From Nocardia nova SH22a (GTDB lineage: Bacteria; Actinomycetota; Actinomycetes; Mycobacteriales; Mycobacteriaceae): a stretch of DNA of 64,000 bases. Below, piece by piece: positions 8,259-17,377 of this stretch. How positions within the stretch are numbered: position 1 is the stretch's first letter; every line of letters begins with the position of its first letter. The notes below the pieces were generated by a model. That model was not told the origin of the DNA. It made no database searches and saw only the letters and a list, made by a program, of their open reading frames with translations. Position numbers and translations under genes: made by a program. The stretch lies in NCBI RefSeq assembly GCF_000523235.1, contig NZ_CP006850.1, forward strand, positions 6,572,001 to 6,636,000. Direction: 5' to 3'.

Positions 8259-9074
8259 TCAGATCGGCTGACAGGTGGGGCACCAGAACAGATTCCGCCC
8301 CTCCAGCACCGCGTGGGCCACCGTGGTTCCGCAGATCCGGCAGGGTTCACCTGCCCGCCGGTAGACGTAGGTGCGGGGTTTGCCGACCGCGTACGAGGGT
8401 GCGCCCCGATCGTGTTCGGGCCGCACCACCACGATCGCTCCCTTGCGCACACCGACTTTCATCAGCGCGACCAGATCGGCCCAGACCGCGGCCCACTCCT
8501 CCGCCGTCACCGCGCGCCCGGGCCGCTGCGGCGAAATACCGTGCCGGAAGAGCACTTCCGCGCGATAGACGTTGCCGACCCCGGCGACCACCGACTGGTC
8601 CATCAGCAGCGCCGCGATCGAGCGATTCGACCGGCGGATGCGCTCGAGCGCCCGGCCGGGATCCGCGTTGCGGCGCAACGGGTCCGGTCCGAGCCGGGCG
8701 GTCAACGCCTCCACCTCCGGATCGTGCAGCACCTCACATGCCGTGGGCCCGCGCAGATCCGTGCCGTACAGGGTGTCCGCCGACCGGCCCGCGCCGATCA
8801 TGCGCATCCGGACCTGCCCGACCGGCTCGCTCAGCGGCGCCGGTGATTCGGTGAAGGTGCCGTACAGACCGAGGTGGATGTGCACGACCAGGCCCGAATC
8901 ATAATGGTGCAGAAGATGTTTCCCCCACGCCTCGGCCTTGGTCAGGGTAGCGCCGTCCACCAGTGCCGCGCCGTCGGCGAAGCGTCCCTGCGGGCTCGAC
9001 ACCCGCACGAGGCCACCGGCGAAGCGTCGCTGATGCAGCTTCGCCAGGCGATGCAGCGTATGTCCCTCGGGCAA
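8259..9074 (-). CDS. nei: DNA glycosylase/AP lyase of the Fpg/Nei family
   Basis: This 271-residue enzyme removes oxidised bases and nicks the abasic site in base-excision repair. The start is TTG at 9074, because the next codons read PEGHTLHRL and the family uses the N-terminal Pro exposed after Met removal as nucleophile, with Glu beside it. Longer forms from 9356 would bury that Pro. The C-terminal zinc finger is complete (CRIC ... CPTC). The gene is the counterpart of Rv2464c and lies 59 bp downstream of rpiB on the same strand, as in mycobacteria. Confidence 0.9.
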   Translation of the reverse strand: MPEGHTLHRLAKLHQRRFAGGLVRVSSPQGRFADGAALVDGATLTKAEAWGKHLLHHYDSGLVVHIHLGLYGTFTESPAPLSEPVGQVRMRMIGAGRSADTLYGTDLRGPTACEVLHDPEVEALTARLGPDPLRRNADPGRALERIRRSNRSIAALLMDQSVVAGVGNVYRAEVLFRHGISPQRPGRAVTAEEWAAVWADLVALMKVGVRKGAIVVVRPEHDRGAPSYAVGKPRTYVYRRAGEPCRICGTTVAHAVLEGRNLFWCPTCQPI

Positions 9075-9133
9075 CGACCGAAATCCGTTCCACCGCGACC
9101 GGCGGGCCGGGTATCCGGCCCCCGTCGACGGTT

Positions 9134-9604
9134 CTAGCTCTCCACCACCGGCGGCTGACCGGACTTCTCGTATTCGGCGATGATGTCGATGCGGCGCTGA
9201 TGCCGCGGCTCGTCCGACCACGGGGTGGCGATGAAGGCGTCGATGATGGCGAACGCCTCGTCGGTGCTGTGCATCCGGCCACCGATACCCATCAGCTGCG
9301 CATTGTTGTGCTGCCGGGCCAGTTCCGCGGTCTCCACACTCCAGGCCAGCGCACACCGGGCGCCCGGCACCTTGTTCGCGGCGATCTGCTCACCGTTGCC
9401 GCTGCCGCCGAAGACGATGCCGAGGCTGCCCGGATCGGCGACCACCCGGCGGGCGGCGTCGATGCAGAACGCCGGATAGTCGTCGACGGCGTCGTACTCG
9501 TGGGCGCCGCAGTCGACCACGTCGTGGCCGGCCTGTGTGAGGTGGTCCTTGACTTGGTTCTTCAGTTCGAAGCCGGCGTGGTCGGCACCCAGGTATACGC
9601 GCAT
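9134..9604 (-). CDS. rpiB: Ribose-5-phosphate isomerase B
   Basis: This 156-residue protein interconverts ribose-5-phosphate and ribulose-5-phosphate in the pentose phosphate pathway. Family hallmarks are GADHAGFELK at 6-15, the GGSGNGE phosphate-binding loop near 66-72 and ARCALAW. Glu rather than Cys follows the GNG motif (GNGEQIAANK), which is the mycobacterial-type active site where Glu replaces the catalytic Cys of other RpiB enzymes. The length is normal. It is the first gene of an rpiB-nei pair and is divergent from the M48 protease gene 73 bp away. Confidence 0.95.
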   Translation of the reverse strand: MRVYLGADHAGFELKNQVKDHLTQAGHDVVDCGAHEYDAVDDYPAFCIDAARRVVADPGSLGIVFGGSGNGEQIAANKVPGARCALAWSVETAELARQHNNAQLMGIGGRMHSTDEAFAIIDAFIATPWSDEPRHQRRIDIIAEYEKSGQPPVVES

Positions 9605-9677
9605 GGCTGAGATTGTGTCAGGTGGTGAAGACGCCGCCGCACGGGGTGGTCGCCGGATTCTCTATAGAGTTCAGCTC

Positions 9678-10787
9678 ATGCAGTCCGACGATCAATGGGC
9701 CAATCAGTCACCACAGCAGGCGCAGGGACCAGGGTGGAATCCGGTGACCGGAATGGCGGGGTGGGATCCGAGACTCGGCCCTCCGGGATGGGGTCCGCAA
9801 CAACCGTTCTCGCCGCCGCAGATTCCGCCGTATCAACAGACCCGCGGGCTTTCCCCGTGGGGTCTGCCCGCGCGGCACAGCTGGGAGATACCGCTGCTGG
9901 TGGTGGTGATCCTGCTGACGACGACGGGATATCTCATCGCGTTGCTGTTCCTGCTCGTCGGCGCGGTCAACTACTACGTCCTGCTGCTGATCCTGGCGCC
10001 GATCCTGCTGTGGTTCGGCCGCGGCCAGAACTATTCGGCGCAGCGGCTCAACGCGGTGAAGATGTCGCCCACGCAATTTCCCGAGGGCTACCGGATGGTG
10101 GTCGAGGCCGCCGGACGCTTCGGCATGGCGACCGTGCCGGATGCCTATGTCCTGCTGGGCAACGGGCAGATCAACGCGTTCGCCTCCGGCCACGGCTTCC
10201 GCCGCTACGTGGTGGTCTACAGCGATCTGTTCGAGGTCGGCGGACAGGCGCGCGACCCCGACGCGCTGGCGTTCATCATCGGTCACGAGGTCGGCCACAT
10301 CGCCGCGGGGCATGTGTCCTACTGGCGGCAGCTGGGCATGTTCCTGGTGCCGTTCCTGCCGATCATCGGCAGCGCGCTCATCCGCTCCCAGGAGTACACG
10401 GCCGACAATCACGGCTTCTGCAACCGCCACCTCGGCGCACCGGGCGCGATGAAGACCCTCGCGGGCGGCAAATACCTCAACTCGCTCGTCGGCTTCGACG
10501 AGATGGCCGACCGGGCGCCGCAGGAGAAGGGCTTCTTCATCTGGGTGGTCAACGCGATGTCGTCGCATCCGGTACTCACGTGGCGGATGTGGGCGTTGCG
10601 CGATCGGAGCAGACACGGCCGGATGTTCCTGCGCCCCAGCGGGCCTCCGCCACCACGCGCCACCGCCGCGCCCCCGGCGTATCCGCCGGTCGCCGGACCG
10701 CCACAGCCGCCGCCACCGTCGGGTGCACCGGCCGATACCGTCAGCTACCCCGGCTACGGCGAATATCCGGGCCTGCCTCCGCGGTGA
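9678..10787 (+). CDS. M48-family membrane zinc metalloprotease
   Basis: This 369-residue protein has a proline/glutamine-rich cytoplasmic N-terminus (1-65) and two closely spaced membrane helices (70-95, 97-115). The peptidase domain carries HEVGH at 203-207 and the third zinc ligand Glu239 in SQEYTAD. A Pro-rich C-terminal tail follows. It belongs to the HtpX/M48 class, which degrades misfolded membrane or exported proteins. The ATG at 9678 is chosen because it gives this standard architecture. The longer open frame from 9537 overlaps rpiB. A hairpin at 10794 closes the unit. Confidence 0.85.
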   Translation: MQSDDQWANQSPQQAQGPGWNPVTGMAGWDPRLGPPGWGPQQPFSPPQIPPYQQTRGLSPWGLPARHSWEIPLLVVVILLTTTGYLIALLFLLVGAVNYYVLLLILAPILLWFGRGQNYSAQRLNAVKMSPTQFPEGYRMVVEAAGRFGMATVPDAYVLLGNGQINAFASGHGFRRYVVVYSDLFEVGGQARDPDALAFIIGHEVGHIAAGHVSYWRQLGMFLVPFLPIIGSALIRSQEYTADNHGFCNRHLGAPGAMKTLAGGKYLNSLVGFDEMADRAPQEKGFFIWVVNAMSSHPVLTWRMWALRDRSRHGRMFLRPSGPPPPRATAAPPAYPPVAGPPQPPPPSGAPADTVSYPGYGEYPGLPPR

Positions 10788-10793
10788 CCCGGC

Positions 10794-10824
10794 CCGGTGC
10801 GGGACGCATGCCGTCCCGCACCGG
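10794..10824. terminator. Bidirectional terminator between convergent genes
   Basis: The 13-bp arms 10794-10806 and 10812-10824 are perfectly complementary with a CATGC loop. The hairpin lies between the stop of the M48 gene and the stop of the CPWC reductase gene. No T-run follows, as is common in actinobacteria. Confidence 0.8.
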
Positions 10825-10832
10825 CATCGGTG

Positions 10833-11486
10833 TCAGTCGAACTGCGGATCCTCGGTGCGGGTGCGCTTGAGCTCGAAGAAGTGCGGATAGGACGCGAGGG
10901 CGACCGCACCGTCCCACACCTTCCCCGCCTCCTCGCCGCGCGGGATCCGCGACAGCACCGGCCCGAAGAACGCGGTGTCATTGATGTGGATGGTCGGCGT
11001 CCCGACGTCCGGGCCGACCTTGTCCATCCCGGCGTGATGGCTCACGCGCAGCGCCTCGTCGTAGTCGGTGCTGGTGGCGGCGTCGGCGAGTTCCGCGGGC
11101 AGTCCCACCTCGGCCAGCGAATCGGCGATGACCGCGGCCAGCGACTCGACGCGATCCTCGCGCTCGTACTCCTCCCTGCGGTTGTGGATGCGGGTGCCCA
11201 TCGCGGTGTACAGCGGTGAAAGCACCTCGTCACCGTGTTTCGCGGCCGCCGCGATCGCCACCCGGACCGGGCCCCAGGCCGACCTCATCAGTTCGGTATA
11301 GCGCTCGGGCAGACCCTCACGGCCCTCGTTGAGCACCGCGAGGCTCATGACGTGGAAATGGGTCTCGATATCGCGAACCTTCTCGACCTCCAGGATCCAC
11401 CGGGAGGTGATCCAGCACCACGGGCACAGCGGGTCGAACCAGAAATCGACGCGATCCCGGCTACCGGCGCTCGTCTCATCGCTCAC
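10833..11486 (-). CDS. Mycothiol-dependent reductase of the Rv2466c/DsbA-like family
   Basis: This 217-residue thioredoxin-fold protein has the redox motif CPWC in [12 protein letters not shown] near 20-27. It closely resembles M. tuberculosis Rv2466c in motif and length. Rv2466c is a mycothiol-dependent oxidoreductase induced by oxidative stress, which also activates nitro prodrugs. The GTG at 11486 has GGAGAGG 7 bases upstream and is preferred over 11507. Gene order next to nei, rpiB and pepN matches the mycobacterial locus. A cis-Pro motif ([10 protein letters not shown]) is present. Confidence 0.9.
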   Translation of the reverse strand: MSDETSAGSRDRVDFWFDPLCPWCWITSRWILEVEKVRDIETHFHVMSLAVLNEGREGLPERYTELMRSAWGPVRVAIAAAAKHGDEVLSPLYTAMGTRIHNRREEYEREDRVESLAAVIADSLAEVGLPAELADAATSTDYDEALRVSHHAGMDKVGPDVGTPTIHINDTAFFGPVLSRIPRGEEAGKVWDGAVALASYPHFFELKRTRTEDPQFD

Positions 11487-11637
11487 GTTTCGTCCTCTCC
11501 AATACATGGATCCGGCGGCCTGCCACCGCCCTCGCTAGTGCTCAACGCCGCAATGTTGCCGATATTTCCCGATCCCGGCGCGTCGCGCAGTAGGGTCGGG
11601 GACGACCCTGGTTGCCGCTGCCCGGAGGTTCTTCCCC

Positions 11638-12858
11638 ATGACCACAGATTCCAGGTTCGTCGTCGTCGGTGGCGGTCTGGCCGCCGCCAAGCTGGCGGAG
11701 TCGTTGCGCGACAACGGCTTCGACGGCGCTCTCACCGTGATCGGCGCGGAGACGCAGTTGCCCTACGAACGGCCGCCGCTGTCGAAGGAACATCTACTCG
11801 GCAAACAGTCGCTCGCCGACTTCACCGTGCGCCCGGAGCAGTGGTATCGCGATCACGACGTCGAACTGCTGCTCGGCACCACCGTCGGCGCGATCGACCG
11901 GTCGTCGAAAACCGTTGCGCTGCCGGATGGTTCGACCCGCCCCTACGACAAGCTCGCGCTGGCGACGGGATCGCGGTCGCGGCGCCTGCCGATTCCCGGC
12001 GCCGATGCCGAGGGGGTGTACATGCTGCGCACCATCGAGCAGTCCGACGCGCTGCTGTCGATGTTCGGCTCGGCCCGGCGCCTGGTGGTGATCGGTGCGG
12101 GCTGGATCGGCCTGGAGGTCACCGCCGCCGCCCGCGCCGCGGGCCTCGAGGTGACGGTCCTCGAGGTCGGCGCGGTGCCACTGCAGGCCGCGCTCGGTGA
12201 CGAGATGGGCGAGGTCTTCGGCGCACTGCATCGCGCGCACGGTGTCGATCTGCGCTGCGGTGTGAAGGCGGCCGAGATCGTCACCGCGGACGGCCGGGCC
12301 ACCGGTGTCCGGCTGGCCGACGATACGGTCGTCGACGCCGACGCGGTATTGATCGCGGTGGGCGCGCGACCGAATATCGAGATCGCCGCCGATGCCGGAC
12401 TCGCCGTCGAGGGCGGTGTCCTGGTGGACGAGAGCCTGGCGACCAGCGATCCGGATGTCGTCGCGGTCGGCGACATCGCCGATCAGCAGCATCCCGTGCT
12501 GGGGCAGCGGGTGCGCGTCGAACACTGGGCCACCGCCCTGAATCAGCCCGCGGTGGCCGCGCAGACCATGCTCGAACGGCCCGCGACCTACGATCGGCTG
12601 CCGTATTTCTTCACCGATCAATACGACCTCGGCTTGGAGTACACCGGATTCGTCGCACCCGGCACCGACACCTCGGTCGTGGTGCGCGGCGATACGGCGA
12701 AACGGGAATTCGTCGCGTTCTGGCTCGATGGGGGCAATCGGGTGCTGGCGGGGATGAACGTCAACATCTGGGATGTCACCGACCGGATCAAGGAACTGAT
12801 CCTGAGCGGGGATCCGGTCGATCCGCGCGCCCTGGCCGATACGTCGACGGAATTGTGA
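11638..12858 (+). CDS. FAD/NAD(P)H ferredoxin (rubredoxin) reductase-like flavoprotein
   Basis: This 406-residue flavoprotein has two dinucleotide-binding folds, with VVVGGGLAAAK at the N-terminus for FAD and VVIGAGWIGLE near 154 for NAD(P)H. It also carries the GD motif for FAD (VVAVGDIAD near 280) and a C-terminal reductase domain. It matches the oxygenase-coupled reductase family that passes electrons from NAD(P)H to ferredoxins. In this window it is the only obvious candidate partner for the P450, Rieske and ferredoxin genes 25-38 kb away, though that link is inference. CGGAGG precedes the ATG. Confidence 0.85.
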   Translation: MTTDSRFVVVGGGLAAAKLAESLRDNGFDGALTVIGAETQLPYERPPLSKEHLLGKQSLADFTVRPEQWYRDHDVELLLGTTVGAIDRSSKTVALPDGSTRPYDKLALATGSRSRRLPIPGADAEGVYMLRTIEQSDALLSMFGSARRLVVIGAGWIGLEVTAAARAAGLEVTVLEVGAVPLQAALGDEMGEVFGALHRAHGVDLRCGVKAAEIVTADGRATGVRLADDTVVDADAVLIAVGARPNIEIAADAGLAVEGGVLVDESLATSDPDVVAVGDIADQQHPVLGQRVRVEHWATALNQPAVAAQTMLERPATYDRLPYFFTDQYDLGLEYTGFVAPGTDTSVVVRGDTAKREFVAFWLDGGNRVLAGMNVNIWDVTDRIKELILSGDPVDPRALADTSTEL

Positions 12859-12874
12859 CCGGCCCCGGAACCGC

Positions 12875-13699
12875 TCAGGCCCAGGTGTTACCGGTGATGC
12901 GCTGATAGGCGTCCATGTACTTCTCCCGGGTGACCGTGACGATATCGGCGGGGATGTCCGGACCGGGCGGTTCCTTGTCCCAGCCGGTCGAGGTCGCCCA
13001 GTCGCGGACGAACTGTTTGTCGAAGGAACGCTGGGGGCGGCCCGGCTCCCATTCGTCGGCGGGCCAGAACCGGGACGAGTCCGAGGTCAGCACCTCGTCG
13101 CCGAGGGTGAGAACATCGCCGTCCCAGCCGAATTCGACCTTCGTATCGGCGATGATCACACCGCGTCCGGCCGCGTGCTCGGCGCCGCGGGTGTAGATCT
13201 CGAGGGTCAGCGCGCGCAGCCGCTCGGCGACCTCGCGGCCTTCCTGGTTCACCACATCGTCGAAGGTGATGGGTTCGTCGTGACCGGCCGACGCCTTGGT
13301 GGTCGGTGTGAAGATCGGCTCGGGCAGCCGGTCGCCCTCGCGCAGCCCCTCCGGCAGTCGCACTCCGGACACCGCGCCGGTGCGCCGGTACTCCTGCAGG
13401 CCGGACCCCACCAGGTAGCCGCGGGCGATGCACTCCACCTGCACCATCTTCAGCGGACGCACACGCACCGCGCGACCGGCGAATTCGGCGGGCACATCGG
13501 TGGTCGACAGGATGTGGTTGGGCACATCGGCGAAGTAGTCGAACCACCAGTTCGACAGCTGGGTCAGCAGCGCGCCCTTGTCCGGAATCGGTGTCGGCAG
13601 CACCACGTCGTAGACCGAGACCCGGTCGGAGGCGACCAGGATCAGCGACTCGCCGTCGGCGTAGAGATCACGCACCTTACCGGCGTGGATGTGCTTCAA
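12875..13699 (-). CDS. purC: SAICAR synthetase (purine biosynthesis)
   Basis: This 274-residue enzyme joins aspartate to CAIR using ATP in purine synthesis. Signature segments are HAGKVRDLY at the N-terminus, LVASDRVSVYD, PVP/PIPDKG, the substrate loop VVNQEGREVAERL and LIIADTKFEFG-like VIIADTKVEFG. The start is TTG at 13699 with AAGGAGGA just upstream. The frame is open far upstream but loses family similarity there. Convergent with the flavoprotein gene by 16 bp and divergent from pepN. Confidence 0.92.
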   Translation of the reverse strand: MKHIHAGKVRDLYADGESLILVASDRVSVYDVVLPTPIPDKGALLTQLSNWWFDYFADVPNHILSTTDVPAEFAGRAVRVRPLKMVQVECIARGYLVGSGLQEYRRTGAVSGVRLPEGLREGDRLPEPIFTPTTKASAGHDEPITFDDVVNQEGREVAERLRALTLEIYTRGAEHAAGRGVIIADTKVEFGWDGDVLTLGDEVLTSDSSRFWPADEWEPGRPQRSFDKQFVRDWATSTGWDKEPPGPDIPADIVTVTREKYMDAYQRITGNTWA

Positions 13700-13984
13700 C
13701 CGTCCTCCTTCGTCGCGCGCGCCTGACGGCAACACCCTACCCAGCGCATGCCCGGAGCCGGACAGCACATCGGACAGGTAATCGGCATGGACGGGGTGCG
13801 GGGAACGCCTCGGCCCACCCCAGCGGGCGCGAACGTGGCATTGTGGGCATGTCGCGCTCGAGCCCCCGGCAGGATCGCCAACCGGCCCACCGGAGGGGCG
13901 CGCACGACGAACCGACGCACCGAACCGCCGGGCGCCCACCGGCGCTCCCGGCCGGGAATTTCTCCGACGAGCGAAGGAGTCTCC
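13700..13984. promoter_or_regulatory. Divergent promoter interval purC/pepN
   Basis: This 285-bp interval separates two divergent starts. Open frames crossing it are shadow extensions. I see ribosome sites at both ends (AGGAGG for purC, GAAGGAG for pepN) but no confident promoter hexamers. Confidence 0.4.
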
Positions 13985-16579
13985 TTGTCCGCACCGAACC
14001 TCACCCGAGAGCAGGCCATCGCGAGGGCCGCGACGATCAGCGTGGACAACTATCGCGTCGAACTCGACCTGACCGGCCAGCCGACGAATCCTTCGGCGGC
14101 GACCGGGGAGACCTTCTTCTCGCGTTCCACCATCACGTTCACCGCCACGGCGGGCGCGGAGACGTTCGTCGACTTCGTGGGCGCCGGTGTGCGCTCGGCG
14201 GTGCTCAACGGCACCGACCTCGATGTCTCCGGCTACGACGAATCGCGGGGCCTCACCCTGCCCGGCCTCGCCGAGAACAACGTGCTCGTGGTCGAGGCCG
14301 ACTGCGAGTATTCGCACACCGGTGAGGGCCTGCACCGTTTCGTCGATCCGACCGACGACAAGGTCTATCTGTACTCGCAGTTCGAGACCGCCGATGCCAA
14401 GCGCATGTTCGCCTGCTTCGATCAGCCGGATCTCAAGGCCACCTACGACGTGATCGTCACCGCGCCCGCCGACTGGGAGGTCATCTCCAACGGCGCGGCG
14501 ACCGCCACCCGGGAAATCGGACAGACCGTCGAGCACACCTTCGCCACGACGCCGCGGATGAGCACCTACCTGGTCGCCCTGATCGCCGGTCCGTACGCCA
14601 AGTGGATCGACGTCTACACCGACGATCAGTCCACCATTCCGCTGGGCATCTACTGCCGCGCCTCACTCGCCGAATTCATGGACGCCGAGCGGCTTTTCAC
14701 CGAGACCAAACAGGGTTTCTCGTTCTATCACCGCAATTTCGGCATCCCCTACGTCTTCGGCAAGTACGACCAGTTGTTCGTCCCGGAGTTCAACGCGGGC
14801 GCCATGGAGAACGCCGGTGCCGTGACCTTTCTCGAGGACTACGTCTTCCGGTCCAAGGTCACCCGCGCCTCCTACGAGCGGCGCGCCGAAACCGTCCTGC
14901 ACGAGATGGCGCACATGTGGTTCGGCGATCTGGTCACCATGAAGTGGTGGGACGATCTGTGGCTGAACGAGTCCTTCGCCACCTTCGCCTCGGTGCTGTG
15001 CCAGGTCGAGGCCACCGAATACACCGGCGCCTGGACGACTTTCGCGAATGTGGAGAAGTCGTGGGCCTACCGGCAGGATCAGTTGCCCTCGACCCATCCG
15101 ATCGCCGCCGACATCCCGGATCTGGCGGCCGTGGAGGTCAACTTCGACGGCATCACCTACGCCAAGGGCGCCTCGGTGCTCAAGCAGTTGGTGGCCTATG
15201 TCGGACTGGAGCCGTTCCTGTCCGGTCTGCGCGACTACTTCGCCGCGCACGCCTTCGGTAACGCCACCTTCGGCGATCTGGTCGGGGCACTCGAGAAGTC
15301 CTCGGGGCGTGACCTTTCCAGCTGGGGCGCGCAATGGCTCAAGACCACCGGCCTCAATACGCTGCGTCCGGAATTCGAGGTCGACGACGAGGGCCGGTTC
15401 ACCCGGTTCACCGTCGTCCAGGGTGGTGCGGAGCCCGGTGCCGGTGAGCATCGCGTGCACCGGCTCGCGATCGGCGTCTACGACGACAGCGACGGAAAGC
15501 TGGTGCGCACCAAGCGCGTCGAGATCGATGTCGACGCGGCCGAGCGCACCGAGGTACCCGAGCTGGTGGGAGTCGGACGCGGGCAGCTGATCCTGGTCAA
15601 CGACGACGATCTGACCTACTGCTCACTGCGCCTGGACCCGGCCTCACTCGAGACGGTGGTGGCCCGCGTCGCCGATATCGCAGAATCGCTGCCCCGGACC
15701 CTGTGCTGGTCGGCGGCATGGGAGATGACACGGCAGGCCGAGATGCGGGCCCGGGACTTCGTGGCACTGGTCCAGAGCGGTATCGGTGGTGAGACCGAAA
15801 TCGGTGTCGTGCAACGCCTTCTGATGCAGGCGCAGACGGCGCTGGCCGCATACGCCGATCCGGAGTGGGCCGACCAGACCGGCTGGCCCGCCTTCGCCGA
15901 CCGGCTGCTGGAGCTGGCCCGGGCCGCCGCCCCCGGCTCGGATCATCAGCTGGCCTTCGTCAACGCCCTCACCGCGGCGCGGCTGTCGCCCTGGCACTGC
16001 GAGGTGCTCGGCACCCTGCTGCTGGATTCCGATCCGGCCGCGGCCCAGCTGCCGGGACTCGCGGTCGACACCGATCTGCGCTGGCGGATCGTGCAGGCGC
16101 TCGCGGCGGCCGGACAGCTCGACTCCGAGAGCACCGATACCCCGGTGATCGATGCCGAACTCGAACGTGACGCCACCGCCGCGGGCCGCAGGCAGGCGTC
16201 CGCGGCCGCCACCGCCCGGCCGCAGGCCGAGGTGAAGGAGAAGGCGTGGCACACGGTCATGGACGACGATTCGGTGCCGAACATCACCGCCCGTGCCATC
16301 GTCGGCGGATTCGCCCCGGCGGGCCAGGGTGAGCTGCTGGCGCCGTACGTGCAGCGCTATTTCGACGAGATCGCCGCGGTCTGGGAGCGGCGTTCCAGCG
16401 AGGTCGCGCAGACCGTCGTGATCGGGCTCTATCCGCACTGGGCCATCACACCCGAGGCGGTCGCCGTCGCCGACAAATTCCTCGCCGGGGATCACCCACC
16501 GGCTCTGCGCCGCTTGGTGATCGAAGGAAAGGCCGGAATCGAGCGCTCCCTGCGCGCCCGCGCCGCCGATATCGCCTGA
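13985..16579 (+). CDS. pepN: Aminopeptidase N (M1 family)
   Basis: This 864-residue zinc exopeptidase removes N-terminal residues from peptides in the cytoplasm. It has the exopeptidase motif GAMEN (NAGAMENAG, about residue 276), the zinc motif HEMAH followed 18 residues on by the Glu ligand in NESFA, and the M1 C-terminal helical domain. The start is TTG at 13985 after GAAGGAG, giving the usual actinobacterial length. It is orthologous in position to Rv2467. A terminator follows at 16588. Confidence 0.95.
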   Translation: MSAPNLTREQAIARAATISVDNYRVELDLTGQPTNPSAATGETFFSRSTITFTATAGAETFVDFVGAGVRSAVLNGTDLDVSGYDESRGLTLPGLAENNVLVVEADCEYSHTGEGLHRFVDPTDDKVYLYSQFETADAKRMFACFDQPDLKATYDVIVTAPADWEVISNGAATATREIGQTVEHTFATTPRMSTYLVALIAGPYAKWIDVYTDDQSTIPLGIYCRASLAEFMDAERLFTETKQGFSFYHRNFGIPYVFGKYDQLFVPEFNAGAMENAGAVTFLEDYVFRSKVTRASYERRAETVLHEMAHMWFGDLVTMKWWDDLWLNESFATFASVLCQVEATEYTGAWTTFANVEKSWAYRQDQLPSTHPIAADIPDLAAVEVNFDGITYAKGASVLKQLVAYVGLEPFLSGLRDYFAAHAFGNATFGDLVGALEKSSGRDLSSWGAQWLKTTGLNTLRPEFEVDDEGRFTRFTVVQGGAEPGAGEHRVHRLAIGVYDDSDGKLVRTKRVEIDVDAAERTEVPELVGVGRGQLILVNDDDLTYCSLRLDPASLETVVARVADIAESLPRTLCWSAAWEMTRQAEMRARDFVALVQSGIGGETEIGVVQRLLMQAQTALAAYADPEWADQTGWPAFADRLLELARAAAPGSDHQLAFVNALTAARLSPWHCEVLGTLLLDSDPAAAQLPGLAVDTDLRWRIVQALAAAGQLDSESTDTPVIDAELERDATAAGRRQASAAATARPQAEVKEKAWHTVMDDDSVPNITARAIVGGFAPAGQGELLAPYVQRYFDEIAAVWERRSSEVAQTVVIGLYPHWAITPEAVAVADKFLAGDHPPALRRLVIEGKAGIERSLRARAADIA

Positions 16580-16587
16580 CCCGGATG

Positions 16588-16619
16588 CCCGTGGTGGTGG
16601 ATTCACCCACCACCACGGG
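16588..16619 (+). terminator. Terminator downstream of pepN
   Basis: Arms 16588-16600 and 16607-16619 form a perfect 13-bp stem with a 6-nt loop, 9 bp past the pepN stop. It separates pepN from the following clpP operon, which is therefore probably independently transcribed. Confidence 0.8.
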
Positions 16620-16689
16620 GCCCGAGCCCAGACGATCTCTGTAGACCTCCGCGTGGTCGCGCATGGTTCCCCCGGCCTCGCCCTGCGCG

Positions 16690-16702
16690 CTGCTGTGAGC
16701 AG
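16690..16702. promoter_or_regulatory. Palindromic operator upstream of the second clpP operon
   Basis: CTGCTGTGAGCAG is a 13-bp palindrome (CTGCT-GTG-AGCAG) 58 bp ahead of the clpP start. It is nested in a wider repeat CTGCTGT/ACAGCAG (16690-16696 with 16711-16717). Its core GCTGTGAGC is identical to the core of the palindrome ahead of the HTH regulator gene at 18491-18505. It is a candidate binding site for that regulator. Confidence 0.6.
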
Positions 16703-16759
16703 ATCTGCCGACAGCAGTAAAGCGGGCGCGCACCGGGCCCGCTGGGGCACGGTGAGCGT

Positions 16760-17368
16760 ATGGCACACGACGACAACAAGATTCCGTTGTTCGGCTGGCG
16801 ATCGCGGGAGCAGTTGCTCAGCCGCCGCGTACTCGTCCTCGACGGCGGACTCGACGACGACAACGGCACTCTGCTCACGACCCAGTTGCTCACCCTGGCG
16901 GCCGAAGATCCGGACGCCGACATCTCGCTGTGGATCCACTCTCCCGGTGGTTCCGTACCGTCGATGCTGGCAATTCGCGATGTGATGCGGCTGGTGCCGT
17001 GCGCGGTATCCACGCTGGCCCTCGGATTGGCTTGCAGCGCGGGGCAATTCCTGCTGTCAGCGGGCACCCGCGGCAAGCGTTACGCGCTGCCGCACGCCCG
17101 CATCCTGATGCATCAGGGGTCGGCGGGTATCGGCGGCAGCGCGGGTGAGGTGGAGGTGCAGGCCGACGATCTGCGCCACACCGTGAACACCGTGCTCGGA
17201 CTGATCGCCGAAGACACCGGCCAGCCGTTCGACCGGGTGTACGAGGACTCGCTGCACGACCGCTGGTTCACCGCCACACAGGCCCAGGAGTACGGGTTCA
17301 TCGACCAGATCGTCGATTCGTTCGACCAGGTCATTCCGCAACGTCAGCGACTCGGCATCTCGGCTTGA
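16760..17368 (+). CDS. clpP: ClpP-type protease subunit, catalytically intact paralogue
   Basis: This 202-residue member of the Clp serine protease family has nucleophile Ser93 (ACSAGQ), His118 (ILMHQG) and a candidate Asp in DSLHDRWF. It should form barrel rings fed by Clp ATPases. The motif around the Ser deviates from the usual GQAASMG. This is the first gene of an additional clpP operon, comparable to clpP3-clpP4 of Streptomyces, and not the essential clpP1-clpP2 pair, which in mycobacteria sits beside tig. The partner gene begins 9 bp downstream. Confidence 0.9.
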   Translation: MAHDDNKIPLFGWRSREQLLSRRVLVLDGGLDDDNGTLLTTQLLTLAAEDPDADISLWIHSPGGSVPSMLAIRDVMRLVPCAVSTLALGLACSAGQFLLSAGTRGKRYALPHARILMHQGSAGIGGSAGEVEVQADDLRHTVNTVLGLIAEDTGQPFDRVYEDSLHDRWFTATQAQEYGFIDQIVDSFDQVIPQRQRLGISA

Positions 17369-17377
17369 GGGAGCATC